This document shows positions 27,701 through 40,219 of a DNA stretch of 64,000 bases, piece by piece; within the stretch, counting starts at the first letter, position 1, and each line of letters opens with the position of its first letter. Source of the DNA: Pararobbsia alpina. Its GTDB lineage: Bacteria > Pseudomonadota > Gammaproteobacteria > Burkholderiales > Burkholderiaceae. The notes beneath the pieces are model-generated. The model saw nothing but the letters and a program-made list of their open reading frames with translations, searched no databases and had not been told where the DNA came from. A program made the translations under genes and the position numbers. The DNA is taken from NCBI RefSeq assembly GCF_902859895.1, contig NZ_CADIKM010000008.1:156964-220963 (forward strand), read 5' to 3'.

Positions 27701-29647
27701 TCGCGCGAGATGGGTCTCGACACCCAGACGACGGATTTCAACGTGGTCGGTATCGGCGATATGTCGGGCGATGTATTCGGCAATGGCATGCTGCTCTCGC
27801 GCCATATCCGCCTGATCGCGGCGTTCGATCATCGCCACATCTTCCTCGATCCCGATCCCGATACCGCCGCGAGTTTCAATGAACGCGAACGGCTGTTCGC
27901 GCTGTCGCGTTCAAGCTGGGCCGACTACGACGTCGCGCTGATTTCAGCCGGTGGCGGTGTCTTTCCGAGAACGGCAAAAACGATTGCGTTATCGAAAGAG
28001 GTTCAGGCCGCGCTCGGCGTAACAGCGCCGACGCTCGCGCCGAACGAATTGATCCGCGCGATTCTGTTGGCAGACGTTCATCTCCTTTACAACGGCGGCG
28101 TGGGCACATACGTCAAGTCGACGCGCGAGACACACGCGCAAGTCGGTGACCGCACGAACGACGCTGTGCGCGTCAACGGTTCGGAACTGCGCTGCAAGGT
28201 TGTTGCCGAAGGCGGCAATCTTGGCGTGACACAGCTCGGCCGGATCGAATACGCGCAGCAGGGAGGACGCATCAATACCGATGCCATCGACAATTCCGCG
28301 GGCGTGGACTGTTCCGACCATGAGGTGAACATCAAGATCCTGCTGGGTCTTGTCGTGGCCGACGGTGAGATGACCGAAAAGCAGCGTAACGCGCTGCTCG
28401 CCGAGATGACCGATGAAGTCGGCTTGCTCGTGCTGAAGGACAACTATGCGCAGACGCAGGCGTTATCGATTGCGAACCGCTACGTGGCCGAGATGCTCGA
28501 CGCCGAGGCGCGGCTGATGCGCTGGCTGGAACGCGCGGGGCGGCTGAAACGCAAGATCGAATTCCTGCCCTCTGATGAAGAGATCGCCGAGCGTCTGGCG
28601 GCCAAACAAGGGCTTACATCACCCGAGCGCGCCGTGTTGCTCGCCTACAGCAAGATGTGGCTGTACGACGAGTTGCTTGCCTCCGATGTTCCCGAGGACC
28701 CGCTTGTCGCCAGCATGTTGCCCGAGTATTTTCCGCTGCCCTTACAGGCACGCTACAGCGAACCGATGCAGCGCCATCCGCTCAGGCGTGAAATCCTCGC
28801 CGCGCACCTGACGAATGCGTTGATCAACCGGGTCGGCTGCACCTTCGTGCATCGGTTGATGGAGGAAACCGATGCATGTCCGAGCGAGATTGTGCGCGCC
28901 TGCATCATGGCGCGCGACGTATTCGATCTGAACGAGATCTGGCGCAATATCGACGCACTCGACTATCGCGTCGCCGACGAAGTACAGGCACGCATGTTTG
29001 TCGATGTGGTGCGTTTGCTTGAGGGCGCGACGCTCTGGTTCCTGCGTCACCTGAAGGTATCGACGGAGGACGCCAGTCTCGCGGCGGAGCGGGTCGCGCG
29101 CTGTCGTGAAGCCGCGCAAAGGCTTGGTCCACAGTTACTGGCCTTGCTCCCCACCGGCGAACTCGAAGAATGGACAGAACGGCGCCGCGTGCTGGAGGAA
29201 GCGGGCGTCGAAGAGGCATTGGCGGCGCAAGCGGCGAGCGGAGAGATACCGACTGCCGTGCTCGATAGTGCCGAAGTGGCGGCAAGTTGCGGCCGTAGTC
29301 TCGAGGTGGTCGCGAGCGTTTACTTTGCTATAGGCAGATTGCTGAACTACGGCTGGATCGCCGAGCGTGCGATGGCGTTGCCGGCGTCCACTCACTGGGA
29401 TCTACTCGCACGGGCGGCTGCTTTGGAAGAACTCGCACGGCTCAAGCGCGCACTGACGATCAGCGCGCTCGAACAGACACGCGATATTGACGCAACTGAG
29501 GTGATTGTTGAAAACTGGCGCTCGAGAAGGGAAGCCGCGGTCGAGCGTTACGCACGTCTGCTTGGAGAATTGCGCGCGACGACCGGTGCGAGTCTTTCGA
29601 TGCTGCTGGTGGTGGTCCGTGAGATAGCGACGCTGGAACGCGCGTAG
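24773..29647 (+). CDS. gdhB: NAD-specific glutamate dehydrogenase, large (180 kDa) class
   Basis: Deaminates glutamate to 2-oxoglutarate, mainly catabolic. 1624 aa from the ATG at 24773 (GGGAG ribosome site); an upstream in-frame GTG adds 7 unlikely residues. The long N-terminal region holds the ACT-like regulatory segments; the catalytic core begins near residue 780. GSKGGFVVK near 860 carries the catalytic Lys region, VVGIGDMSGDVFGNGML near 995 the nucleotide fold, and VAEGGNLG follows. The C-terminal helical region is complete. This enzyme class is typical of Burkholderia and Pseudomonas and is usually allosterically controlled. It is a stand-alone gene. The symbol varies between species. 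Confidence 0.93.
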   Translation: MLTKNEERVAHLLTDVVDFARGRLSEPAFNVVDPLLRHYYELADPEDVQSRDIADLYGAAMAHWQMAQKFVTGHEVLRVYNPNLEQHGWHSDHTIVEIVNDDMPFLVDSVTMAVNRLGLAMHAAIHPVFRVSRDASGAITRIALGHVNGGDPQSHLESFIHFEVDRCSEAAKLEELRSDIARVLGDVRAAVEDWPKILEVARSTIGEMKTRDTGAEGVEARAFLEWMVADHFTFLGHRDYELISQDGAFALRGVPGSGSGLLRESLRPPTADNVTPLPPAAAAIINGSAPIFLTKANSRATVHRPGYLDYVGVKCVGADGKVTGERRFIGLYTSTAYLVPTSEIPIVRRKCANIIRRAGFLAKGHLHKSLVTVLEQYPREELFEADEDDLFDIALGVLRLQEHQRTRLFVRRDRFDRFVSCLVFVPRDKFNTDLRRRIAKVLMEAFNGKSIEFTPLLSESPLARIYITVRSDKGVMHEADTRELEQRIVQIARRWQDDLADALIDSFGEEQGNRLLNRYADSFPAGYREDYPARTAVRDIELIEQTQVKAGGLAMSLYRPIEAGRRAFRFKVYRVGDPIALSHSLPMLEHLGVRVDEERPYRIEPLGAPHAWIHDFGLELADDVEFDIDRVKELFENAFASVWTGEVENDDFNRLVLRAQLGARDITILRAYAKYLRQVGSTFSDAYIERALTGNPAIARKLLELFLVRFNPALPGAASDTPQSRELRDTRTQHVLAEIETALDNVPNLDEDRILRQFLGVINATVRTNHFRKDAEGKPKPYLSFKLDPSRVPGLPEPKPMFEIWVYAPRVEGVHLRGGKVARGGLRWSDRREDFRTEVLGLMKAQMVKNTVIVPVGSKGGFVVKNPPPLTDREAFAREGVACYQMFLRGLLDVTDNRVAGVIVPPPDTVRHDPDDPYLVVAADKGTATFSDYANAIAHEYGFWLDDAFASGGSVGYDHKRMAITARGAWESVKRHSREMGLDTQTTDFNVVGIGDMSGDVFGNGMLLSRHIRLIAAFDHRHIFLDPDPDTAASFNERERLFALSRSSWADYDVALISAGGGVFPRTAKTIALSKEVQAALGVTAPTLAPNELIRAILLADVHLLYNGGVGTYVKSTRETHAQVGDRTNDAVRVNGSELRCKVVAEGGNLGVTQLGRIEYAQQGGRINTDAIDNSAGVDCSDHEVNIKILLGLVVADGEMTEKQRNALLAEMTDEVGLLVLKDNYAQTQALSIANRYVAEMLDAEARLMRWLERAGRLKRKIEFLPSDEEIAERLAAKQGLTSPERAVLLAYSKMWLYDELLASDVPEDPLVASMLPEYFPLPLQARYSEPMQRHPLRREILAAHLTNALINRVGCTFVHRLMEETDACPSEIVRACIMARDVFDLNEIWRNIDALDYRVADEVQARMFVDVVRLLEGATLWFLRHLKVSTEDASLAAERVARCREAAQRLGPQLLALLPTGELEEWTERRRVLEEAGVEEALAAQAASGEIPTAVLDSAEVAASCGRSLEVVASVYFAIGRLLNYGWIAERAMALPASTHWDLLARAAALEELARLKRALTISALEQTRDIDATEVIVENWRSRREAAVERYARLLGELRATTGASLSMLLVVVREIATLERA

Positions 29648-29754
29648 TTGCGTGAGGCCGGACACAAGACACCCCGAATGTATGGTGTGACAAATGTGTG
29701 CCAACAATCCGGCTTGGCGTGAGGACACTTAACAGACATTTGCTAAGCATCCGG

Positions 29755-29792
29755 CCCGGAAAGCAAGAAGGGCCGGCGATTGCCGGCCCTTC
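29755..29792 (-). terminator. Terminator of tRNA-Val
   Basis: GAAGGGCCGGC and GCCGGCCCTTC (29767-29777, 29782-29792) form an 11-bp perfect stem with a 4-nt loop; on the minus strand it is followed by TTGCTTT. It lies a few nt past the CCA of tRNA-Val. Confidence 0.85.
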
Positions 29793-29798
29793 CGAATC

Positions 29799-29873
29799 TG
29801 GTGGATGGTACAGGGATTGAACCTGTGACCCCTGCCGTGTGAAGGCAGTGCTCTACCGCTGAGCTAACCATCC
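29799..29873 (-). tRNA. tRNA-Val (CAC)
   Basis: 75 nt including CCA on the minus strand. Acceptor GGATGGT pairs with ACCATCC; the anticodon arm CTGCC/GGCAG holds loop TTCACAC, anticodon CAC; the T arm is GGTTCAATCCC. A single-gene unit with its own promoter and terminator. Confidence 0.97.
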
Positions 29874-29886
29874 GAAGAAGACCGCG

Positions 29887-29916
29887 ATTATAGCAACGAG
29901 CTTTGCGAACTGGCAA
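29887..29916 (-). promoter_or_regulatory. Promoter of tRNA-Val
   Basis: On the minus strand TTGCCA (29916-29911) and a perfect TATAAT (29892-29887) are 18 nt apart, 13 nt upstream of the tRNA 5' end. Confidence 0.75.
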
Positions 29917-30025
29917 CGGGAAATCTTGCATGCCAACCAGCAAGCGCCGTTTCCCAGTCATTGATGCCGCCGCCACACACCCTGCAAAAGCGACGCCGCC
30001 AGGCACTCAGCGACCTGCGCCACAT

Positions 30026-30757
30026 TCAAGCAGCCTCGACAACTTGCGGCTCGACTCGCCACACGCAGCTTCCCTTCACGGCCTTGTCCAGTTCGTTCAG
30101 CACGATGCCGTGCGCAGCCTCTTCTTCAGGTAAAGCAAGTACCACGGCCAGCACGAGTTGGTCGAATCCCGTCTTGACCGCCAGCTCGTCGCCGCCGCTG
30201 GCCTGCTCCGATTCTCCGAGCATGTCGATCACGAGGCTCTCCTGGCCGCGTGTCATGGCCAGGTAAACCTCGGCGAGCAACTCGGCATCGAGCAGGGCGC
30301 CGTGCAGGGTCCGATGAGCATTGCTCACGCCGAGTCGGTCGCACAGGGCGTCCAATGAGTTGCGCTTGCCCGGATACAGCGACTTCGCCTGGACGAGCGT
30401 GTCGATCACTTCGCCGCAGTGGCTGACGAATGTCGGCAGGCCGAGCAGCGAGAATTCGGCGTCGAGAAAGCCAAGGTCGAACGGGGCGTTATGAATGATC
30501 AGGTCGGCACCCGCGATGAAATCGCGAAGCTCGTTTGCAATCTCGCCGAACTTCGGCTTGTCGCTCAGGAATTCGGTCGTCAATCCGTGCACGGCCAATG
30601 CGCCCGGCTCGCTATCGCGCTCGGGATTGATGTAGAAATGCAGGTTCTTGCCGGTCAGCCGTCGATCGACGAGCTCGACAATACCGACTTCGATCACACG
30701 ATCGCCCGACCGCGCATTGAGGCCAGTGGTTTCGGTATCGAGTATGAGTTGACGCAT
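30026..30757 (-). CDS. dnaQ: DNA polymerase III epsilon subunit
   Basis: 3'-5' proofreading exonuclease of the replicase. 243 aa. DEDDh exonuclease: Exo I DTETTG with Asp7 and Glu9, Exo II HNAPFD with Asp94, Exo III with His152 and Asp157 (RTLHGALLDAELLA). The C-terminal segment that binds the alpha subunit is present but not highly conserved. It follows rnhA on the same strand with a 42-nt gap; the dnaQ-rnhA neighbourhood is conserved in proteobacteria. Confidence 0.95.
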   Translation of the reverse strand: MRQLILDTETTGLNARSGDRVIEVGIVELVDRRLTGKNLHFYINPERDSEPGALAVHGLTTEFLSDKPKFGEIANELRDFIAGADLIIHNAPFDLGFLDAEFSLLGLPTFVSHCGEVIDTLVQAKSLYPGKRNSLDALCDRLGVSNAHRTLHGALLDAELLAEVYLAMTRGQESLVIDMLGESEQASGGDELAVKTGFDQLVLAVVLALPEEEAAHGIVLNELDKAVKGSCVWRVEPQVVEAA

Positions 30758-30799
30758 AGCTTGATGTTTGCCTGGGGTGTTGCAGTAGCGTTGCGCCGA

Positions 30800-31243
30800 C
30801 TATGCCTCGGTCAGCGATGCGACGCCCTTGTTCGCGAGCTGATCCGCACGCTCGTTCTCGGGGTGTCCCGCATGGCCCTTGACCCAGCGCCATTCGAGTT
30901 CGTGTTTGGTCGTCGCCTCGTCGAGCCGTTTCCACAGATCGGCGTTCTTGACGGGCGCCTTGGCGGCGGTCATCCAGTTTTTTTTCTTCCAGCCGTGGAT
31001 CCACTCGCTGATACCTTTCTGCACATACTGCGAGTCGGTATGGACCACGGCCTTGCACGGACGCTTCAACGCCTCGAGCGCGGCAATGACGGCCATCAGC
31101 TCCATCCGGTTGTTGGTGGTCAGTTTCTCGCCGCCGAACAATTCCTTTTCCTGGGTACCGTAACGGAGCAGCGCGCCCCAGCCGCCCGGGCCAGGATTGC
31201 CTTTGCAGGCTCCATCCGTATAGATATCGATGACGTCCGACAT
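30800..31243 (-). CDS. rnhA: Ribonuclease HI
   Basis: Cleaves RNA in RNA-DNA hybrids (Okazaki primers, R-loops). 147 aa from the ATG at 31243; the frame is open farther upstream inside the methyltransferase gene but that part is a shadow. Active-site residues keep the E. coli numbering: Asp10, Glu48, Asp70, His124, Asp134. The basic protrusion (WKKKNW) is present. The ATG overlaps the stop of the upstream methyltransferase by one base (TAATG), so translation is coupled. Confidence 0.97.
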   Translation of the reverse strand: MSDVIDIYTDGACKGNPGPGGWGALLRYGTQEKELFGGEKLTTNNRMELMAVIAALEALKRPCKAVVHTDSQYVQKGISEWIHGWKKKNWMTAAKAPVKNADLWKRLDEATTKHELEWRWVKGHAGHPENERADQLANKGVASLTEA

Positions 31244-32253
31244 TATTGGTTCTGTGTCTCTCGTTCGATGCTGCTGCGGGAATTCGGTGTGGCAACCGGC
31301 GCGAGGCCGGGCGCGAGCGCGGGCTTCTTGGCCCACGTCGGCCCGATCATGCGCATGCCGCGCACGCGTTTGACGGCCGTGATCATATAGGTCGCACCGA
31401 AGATCGGCCACCACCGGTCGCCGGCCGATTCCATGAAATCGTAGCGAGTCAGCCATTGATCGGTCACGAGCGGCGGCCGATAGCAGCCGAAGCGCCCGCG
31501 ATCGAATTCGAAGCCGAGCAGCTTGATCCAGTCCTTGAGTCGCGTGAACGCGATCAGGTCGTGTGTGCCGGGCACAAAGGGGCGGCGCGTCATCCGCCCG
31601 ACGGACTGTCTCATGCCCCACAGGCTCAGCGAATTGAAGCCGGCAATCACCAGTCGTCCATCGGGCATCAGCACGCGTTCGACTTCGCGCAGCAGGCGGT
31701 GAGGATCGGGCGTGAACTCGAGGGTATGGGGCAGGACGATCAAGTCGACGCTTTGCGCTTCGAACGGCAGCTCGACGAATTCGCACCAGATCGTGCTTCG
31801 CGCGAACGCGGGCGCATGAACGGAGCCCCGGTTGGGGAGCGACGTCACCGAAGCACGGCCAGCGGGAGAACCGGCAGCGCTGGGTGTGCCGCTGTCTTCG
31901 CTGGATCCCGCACCGAGTCCGCCGGCATCACTCCCCGAGCTCGCCGCATTGCCCGATCGCTCGGCGGCGCCTTGCACGCCAAAGCCCTGCGCCCCACTGT
32001 GGCTACGCGCACTCTTTGCGCGCGGCACCACATAAGGTGCGCTCGCGCGGCTCGCACCGTCGAGCACGAGCCCCCGGTAAGGCATTCGGTTTTCGCGCAG
32101 TGCGTCGATCTGGGGCAGGCCGAGCTGCAGGGCGTGGTAGCCGAAGATATCGCCCACCACATGATCGAGTTGCGCCTGTTCCCACTCGAGCACGTAGCGT
32201 CCGGGCGGTGAAACCGTCCAGGCGGGCCAGTCTATAATCCCGTGATCAGACAT
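31243..32253 (-). CDS. SAM-dependent class I methyltransferase (YafS-like)
   Basis: 336 aa from ATG 32253. The methyltransferase core is split: a first part around residues 10-65, then an 85-residue Ser/Gly/Ala-rich low-complexity insert (about 75-150) with no homologous feel, then the conserved part [22 protein letters not shown] and [20 protein letters not shown]. Genes of this type lie beside rnhA and gloB in many proteobacteria, as here. Substrate unknown. The start codon overlaps or abuts the divergent gloB gene. Confidence 0.85.
   Translation of the reverse strand: MSDHGIIDWPAWTVSPPGRYVLEWEQAQLDHVVGDIFGYHALQLGLPQIDALRENRMPYRGLVLDGASRASAPYVVPRAKSARSHSGAQGFGVQGAAERSGNAASSGSDAGGLGAGSSEDSGTPSAAGSPAGRASVTSLPNRGSVHAPAFARSTIWCEFVELPFEAQSVDLIVLPHTLEFTPDPHRLLREVERVLMPDGRLVIAGFNSLSLWGMRQSVGRMTRRPFVPGTHDLIAFTRLKDWIKLLGFEFDRGRFGCYRPPLVTDQWLTRYDFMESAGDRWWPIFGATYMITAVKRVRGMRMIGPTWAKKPALAPGLAPVATPNSRSSIERETQNQ
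32233..32238 (+). promoter_or_regulatory. -10 element of gloB inside the divergent methyltransferase gene
   Basis: Perfect TATAAT, 32 nt before the preferred gloB ATG and inside the first codons of the methyltransferase gene on the other strand. No good -35 is visible 17 nt upstream (GAAACC), so an activator or extended contacts may be needed. Confidence 0.45.
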
Positions 32254-32269
32254 GGGCAATCCAAATCAA

Positions 32270-33124
32270 ATGAAAAGCGCGAGTGAAGCCTCATACCAAT
32301 ACGTGCCTGTTCCGGCGTTCGAGGACAATTACATCTGGGTGATGACCGACGGCCACAGCGCGGTCGTGGTCGACCCGGGCGACGCGGCTCCGGTCGAAAG
32401 CTGGCTGCGCGAACACGGTGTGAAGTTGATCGCTATTCTACTCACGCATCATCACGCGGACCATGTCGGCGGCGTCGCCACTTTATTGAGAACTTTCTCC
32501 GGCCCGGAAGGCATCCCGGTCTACGGTCCCGCGGCCGAGTCGATCCCGGTCGTCTCGCGGGCGCTCAAGGGCGGCGACACGATAGAGCTCGACGAGCCCT
32601 ACGGCGAATTCGCCGTACTCGACGTGCCCGGTCACACACGCGGACATATCGCCTACGTCCAGCATGCAGGCGGCGACGGCGCCCCCCACCTGTTCTGCGG
32701 CGACACCCTGTTTGCAAGTGGTTGCGGACGTTTGTTCGAAGGCACGGCTGCCCAGATGCTCGCCTCGCTCGATTCGCTCGTTGCGCTCGACGACGATACG
32801 CAGGTCCACTGCGCACACGAATACACCTTGTCGAATATCCGTTTCGCGCTGGCCTGCGAACCGGCCAATCCGGACTTGCAGGCATGGAGCATCCGCGCCC
32901 GCGAACTCCGCGATCTCGGCCGGCCGACGCTGCCGACGACGATCGGCCATGAAAAACGCGTCAATCCATTCCTGCGGGCCGATCAGTCATCGGTACGCGA
33001 GCACGTACTTGCTTCGGCCTCGGCGCGGGGCGCGAACGGGTCGAGCGGCATGTCCGAGGCGGGCTCGATCGACCGTCTCGGCGTGTTCGCGGCGATGCGC
33101 GAATGGAAGAACACATTCCGTTGA
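32270..33124 (+). CDS. gloB: Hydroxyacylglutathione hydrolase (glyoxalase II)
   Basis: Hydrolyses S-D-lactoylglutathione in methylglyoxal detoxification. 284 aa from ATG 32270; another ATG at 32252 would add 6 residues and overlap the divergent start codon. The binuclear metal motif THHHADHVGG is intact, as are DVPGHTRGHIAY, FCGDTLFASGCGR and HEYTLSN. It is slightly longer than the usual 255-265 aa because of a Ser/Gly/Ala-rich stretch near residue 250 before the conserved MREWKN end. Confidence 0.94.
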   Translation: MKSASEASYQYVPVPAFEDNYIWVMTDGHSAVVVDPGDAAPVESWLREHGVKLIAILLTHHHADHVGGVATLLRTFSGPEGIPVYGPAAESIPVVSRALKGGDTIELDEPYGEFAVLDVPGHTRGHIAYVQHAGGDGAPHLFCGDTLFASGCGRLFEGTAAQMLASLDSLVALDDDTQVHCAHEYTLSNIRFALACEPANPDLQAWSIRARELRDLGRPTLPTTIGHEKRVNPFLRADQSSVREHVLASASARGANGSSGMSEAGSIDRLGVFAAMREWKNTFR

Positions 33125-33284
33125 GCCCGCGCAAGCTCGGGTATACATCAGATGCAGCACTCAAAATCCGCTCCAGATCGCGGATTATCAAGGCTTTTTA
33201 GCATTATTTAGGTTGACGGATGATGAGGGCTTCCTTACCATCCTCCCAACACTTTCCTTGCGGTTCAACGGAACGAGACGTCCA

Positions 33285-35165
33285 ATGCGATTGATTTTTT
33301 GTGCGCTAGTCGCCTTGCTACTCTCAGCGTGTGCTAGCGCGCCCGATACCGCTGGCCTTGCTTCCGCTCCGATCTCCACGATTCAGAAGTCCCCCAAAAA
33401 TCAAGCCGTCGCGCTTGCTTCCACCGAAAACCCGATCAACGTCGACCACACCTCGGTCGACACGCTCGTGAAGCCCGACGATATCTGGTCGCGTATCCGC
33501 AAGGGTTTTCAGATGCAGGATCTCGACGGCGATCTCGTGCAGACGCAGATCGACTGGTACTCCCAGCGCCCCGACTATGTGGCTCGAATGACCGACCGGT
33601 CGAAGCTCTACCTCTACCATATCGTCAGCGAACTCGAACGCCGCAACATGCCGACGGAGCTTGCGCTGCTGCCGTTCATCGAGTCGGCTTACAACCCGCA
33701 GGCCCTGTCGGTCGCGAAGGCGGCGGGCATGTGGCAGTTCGTGCCGGGAACGGGCAGGACATTCAACCTGCGCCAGAACATGTTCCAGGATGAACGCCGC
33801 GACGTGCTGGCCTCGACGAGTGCCGCGCTCGACTATCTCGAGAAGCTGCATGACATGTTCGGCGACTGGTATCTCGCGCTCGCTGCCTACAACTGGGGCG
33901 AAGGCAATGTGCAGCGCGCAATCGCGCGCAACCAGGCGGCCGGACTGCCGACCGACTACATGAGTCTCAAGATGCCGGCCGAGACGCGCAACTACGTGCC
34001 CAAGCTTCAGGCGGTCAAGAACATCATCGCCAATCCGCAGATGTATGGACTGACGCTGCCGGATATACCGAATCACCCGTATTTCGTGACGGTCACGACC
34101 TCGCACGATATCGATGTCGATGTCGCGGCTCGGCTCTCGGGCATGACGCTCGATGAATTCAAGGCGCTGAACCCCTCGTTCCGCCTCCCCATGATCCTCG
34201 GCGCGACCCAGTCGCAGATCCTGCTGCCCTTCGACAATGCGCAGCAGTTCGAAAGCAATCTCAAGGCCTATTCAGGACAGCTTGCATCGTGGACGACCTA
34301 CACCGTCAACGAGCGGACCACGCCGAATGCCCTCGCGCAGAAGATCGGCATCGACGTCGACATGCTGATGACAACCAACCAGATTCCGCGCGGCATGCGC
34401 CTCAAGCCCGGCTCGACGGTGGTCGTGCCGCGTGAGGACGATGACGAGGACATCAGCGCGGACGTTGCCGAGAACGCCGTGCTGGCGATGGAGCCGGACG
34501 TCCCCGACACCCGCAAGGTGCTGATTCGCGTGCGTCGTCATGAAAGCATGGCCTCGTTCGCGAGCCGCTATGGCGTGAGCGTGCGGCAGCTGAGCGCCTG
34601 GAACAAGGGCCGCCGTTCGGTGCTTGCGCCGGGCCAGACGCTCGTGCTGCACGTGCCGGTCGGCAAGAAGCTGCCGGCCCAGCCCCCTGTTGCGGTGGCG
34701 AGCAACGACAGCGGGCAAGAGGGCGGGAGCGGAGGGGCGGCGAAGACTGCCGATTCCGATTCCCATCCGGCCCCGCGCGGCAGTATGATCAAAGCAGCCG
34801 CGCCGACAAAAGAAGCGTCCGGCAAGGGCGGGAAGGGTGGCTCGAAGCTGGCGAAGGGCGAGGCGGTGGGTGGCAGCAAGGGTGGCGATTCGAAAACCGC
34901 GGACTCGAAGGCCAATGCGGCGGCCGCTGCTCCAGCTGATGCGAAGCCCGATGCGAAGGGCGCTTCCAAGGGTAAATCGATGGCCGTGAAGCCTGCGCCG
35001 AAGCTCGCTTCGCGCTCGAGTGGCAAACAGAATTCGGATGGGGCGGTGAAATCCGCCACGCGGTCGAAGGCCGCACAGGCTCCAAAAGCCCAAAATGGTG
35101 GTGCGAGCCGCAAGCGATCCGCCGCCGAGGCTTCGGATGAGAAGCACGGTAAAAATAGCGGCTAG
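33285..35165 (+). CDS. mltD: Membrane-bound lytic transglycosylase D (MltD-like) with LysM domains
   Basis: Cleaves peptidoglycan glycan strands. 626 aa from ATG 33285; the frame is open far upstream through gloB but only this start gives a lipoprotein signal (LLLSAC, lipid Cys16). SLT domain about 100-260 with catalytic Glu133 in LPFIESAYNP and AAYNWGEGNV. Two LysM repeats follow, roughly 345-390 and 417-462. The last ~160 residues are a Lys/Ala/Gly/Ser-rich tail ending in a basic stretch, much longer than in E. coli MltD (452 aa). Confidence 0.93.
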   Translation: MRLIFCALVALLLSACASAPDTAGLASAPISTIQKSPKNQAVALASTENPINVDHTSVDTLVKPDDIWSRIRKGFQMQDLDGDLVQTQIDWYSQRPDYVARMTDRSKLYLYHIVSELERRNMPTELALLPFIESAYNPQALSVAKAAGMWQFVPGTGRTFNLRQNMFQDERRDVLASTSAALDYLEKLHDMFGDWYLALAAYNWGEGNVQRAIARNQAAGLPTDYMSLKMPAETRNYVPKLQAVKNIIANPQMYGLTLPDIPNHPYFVTVTTSHDIDVDVAARLSGMTLDEFKALNPSFRLPMILGATQSQILLPFDNAQQFESNLKAYSGQLASWTTYTVNERTTPNALAQKIGIDVDMLMTTNQIPRGMRLKPGSTVVVPREDDDEDISADVAENAVLAMEPDVPDTRKVLIRVRRHESMASFASRYGVSVRQLSAWNKGRRSVLAPGQTLVLHVPVGKKLPAQPPVAVASNDSGQEGGSGGAAKTADSDSHPAPRGSMIKAAAPTKEASGKGGKGGSKLAKGEAVGGSKGGDSKTADSKANAAAAAPADAKPDAKGASKGKSMAVKPAPKLASRSSGKQNSDGAVKSATRSKAAQAPKAQNGGASRKRSAAEASDEKHGKNSG

Positions 35166-35704
35166 GCACGGATTGAGCACGCTCTGCGGGGGCAGTGCGT
35201 GAGGTTACGCTCCGATCAATTCGATGCTTTGAGCGCGCTGGCTCATCTGGCCCGCGCGCTTTCGTTTTTCTGGGGCGGGGGTTTTCCGGTGCGCCCGGTC
35301 GCGCGAGCGTTGTGCGGCGCGGTTTCCCGGTCGCATGGCGGTACTGGACTGAAGGGCGGGAAGGCGTTGCGCAGCGGCGCATAAGCGCCCGGCGCAGGGT
35401 CCCGGGCAAGCGAGGGCCTAGCCTGGGGAGGCTGCTCAGGCTATAATTCGAAGGTTTAAGTTAATCCACCCGCACCCTAGCGCCTACCCACATTCTCTCG
35501 TTCGTCCGCTGCATGCCTCGCTCGTCCACGTATGGGGAGCGCCTCTACGGCATGCGCAGGATCGACCCGCCACGCCTGGCTCGTCGCGCGCCCGATAGTC
35601 TCTGACTCCGACGGCTGCAGCACGAACGCCCTGCGTCTGGCTGGCTCGTTTCTCCGGACATGAACGACAGGTCGGCAGCTGGGTGTCCCCGCAAGGAGCC
35701 TCCC
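35166..35704. other. Long carA leader region
   Basis: 540 nt between mltD and carA. A -10-like TATAAT lies at 35442-35447, leaving a leader of about 250 nt. Inside the leader is a 30-codon reading frame (35513-35605) with seven Arg codons. The first half (35166-35440) is GC-rich and shows no recognisable gene. Confidence 0.5.
35442..35447 (+). promoter_or_regulatory. Candidate -10 of the carAB promoter
   Basis: Perfect TATAAT in an otherwise GC-rich region. The -35 position (35419-35424) is not consensus; a small inverted repeat AGCCTG/CAGGCT (35420-35425, 35437-35442) overlaps it and could be an operator. Confidence 0.45.
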
Positions 35705-36871
35705 GTGTTGCCGTCTTTTCCTCTTGCCCTGCTTGCGCTCGCTGACGGTACGGTCTTTCGCGGTTATTCGATTGGCGCACCCGGTCATACGATCGGCGAA
35801 GTCGTTTTCAATACCGCAATGACCGGCTATCAGGAAATTCTCACCGATCCGAGCTATTCGCGCCAGATCGTCACCCTGACCTATCCGCACATCGGCAATA
35901 CTGGCGTCAATGCCGAAGACGTCGAGGCCGCCAAAGTTCATGCGGCCGGCCTGATCATCCGCGATCTGCCGCTGCTTCACTCCAATTTCCGCCAGGAACG
36001 TTCGCTCAGCACCTATCTGAAAGACGAAGGGATTGTCGCGATCGCCGGGCTCGATACGCGCAAGCTGACGCGCATCCTGCGCGACAAAGGCGCGCAGAAC
36101 GGCGCGATTCTGGCGGGCGAGGATGACAGTGCAAAGGCACTGACGCTCGCGCGTTCGTTCCCGGGCCTCGCGGGCATGGACCTCGCGAAGGTCGTCTCGT
36201 CGACCAAGCCTCATGAATGGACGCAGGCTGAATGGCGTCTCGGTGCCGGCTACCGCGAGCAGACGGCCCCGAAGCATCATGTCGTCGCCTTCGACTATGG
36301 CGTCAAGTACAACATCCTGCGCATGCTGGCCGAACGCGGTCTGCGTGTCACGGTGCTGCCGGCGCAGGCGAGCGCGGCCGATGCGCTCGCGCTCAATCCT
36401 GATGGCATCTTCCTGTCGAACGGGCCGGGCGACCCGGAGCCTTGCGACTACGCGATCCGCGCGACGCGCGAATTCATCGAACGCGGCATCCCGACCTTCG
36501 GCATTTGTCTGGGCCACCAGATCATGGGCCTCGCGGTCGGCGCGAAGACGATGAAGATGAAGACCGGTCACCATGGCGCGAACCATCCGGTCAAGGATCA
36601 CGATGACGGCCGCGTCGTCATTACCTCGCAGAACCACGGTTTCGCGGTCGATGCGTCGACGCTGCCGGCCGATGCGCGCATCACGCATACCTCCCTGTTT
36701 GACGGCACGCTCCAGGGCTTCGCGCTGACCGACAAGCCGGCGTTCTGCTTCCAAGGTCATCCGGAAGCCTCGCCGGGGCCCCACGATATCGCCTATCTGT
36801 TCGACCGTTTCGTCGCGCTGATCGAGGCGAAGAAGGGCGGCCGCACGGCCGCGGCCCGAGCCACCGCCTAG
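35705..36871 (+). CDS. carA: Carbamoyl-phosphate synthase small subunit (GTG start)
   Basis: Glutaminase subunit that feeds ammonia to CarB for carbamoyl phosphate, shared by arginine and pyrimidine synthesis. 388 aa from GTG 35705, chosen because AAGGAG (35693-35698) is ideally spaced and the family begins MLPSF. The class I amidotransferase triad is Cys268 (GICLGHQ), His352 and Glu354 (GHPEASPG). carB follows after 93 nt. Confidence 0.96.
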   Translation: MLPSFPLALLALADGTVFRGYSIGAPGHTIGEVVFNTAMTGYQEILTDPSYSRQIVTLTYPHIGNTGVNAEDVEAAKVHAAGLIIRDLPLLHSNFRQERSLSTYLKDEGIVAIAGLDTRKLTRILRDKGAQNGAILAGEDDSAKALTLARSFPGLAGMDLAKVVSSTKPHEWTQAEWRLGAGYREQTAPKHHVVAFDYGVKYNILRMLAERGLRVTVLPAQASAADALALNPDGIFLSNGPGDPEPCDYAIRATREFIERGIPTFGICLGHQIMGLAVGAKTMKMKTGHHGANHPVKDHDDGRVVITSQNHGFAVDASTLPADARITHTSLFDGTLQGFALTDKPAFCFQGHPEASPGPHDIAYLFDRFVALIEAKKGGRTAAARATA

Positions 36872-36964
36872 CCGCTGTCAGAGCCGCCGCGCCCGCGCGC
36901 TGCGAAAGCACGCGGGCGACGAGAGCAACCATCGCGAACACAGAATCCAGTATCCGAGAGCTTT

Positions 36965-40219
<3,255 letters not shown>

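Noticed and set aside
30800..31786. 328-codon version of RNase HI fused to an upstream domain
   Set aside because: The extra 181 codons are an Arg-rich shadow of the methyltransferase gene; a TAATG junction gives a normal RNase HI start.
32664..33284. Upstream extension of the transglycosylase into gloB
   Set aside because: The added 207 codons are out-of-frame gloB sequence; the lipoprotein signal at 33285 fixes the start.
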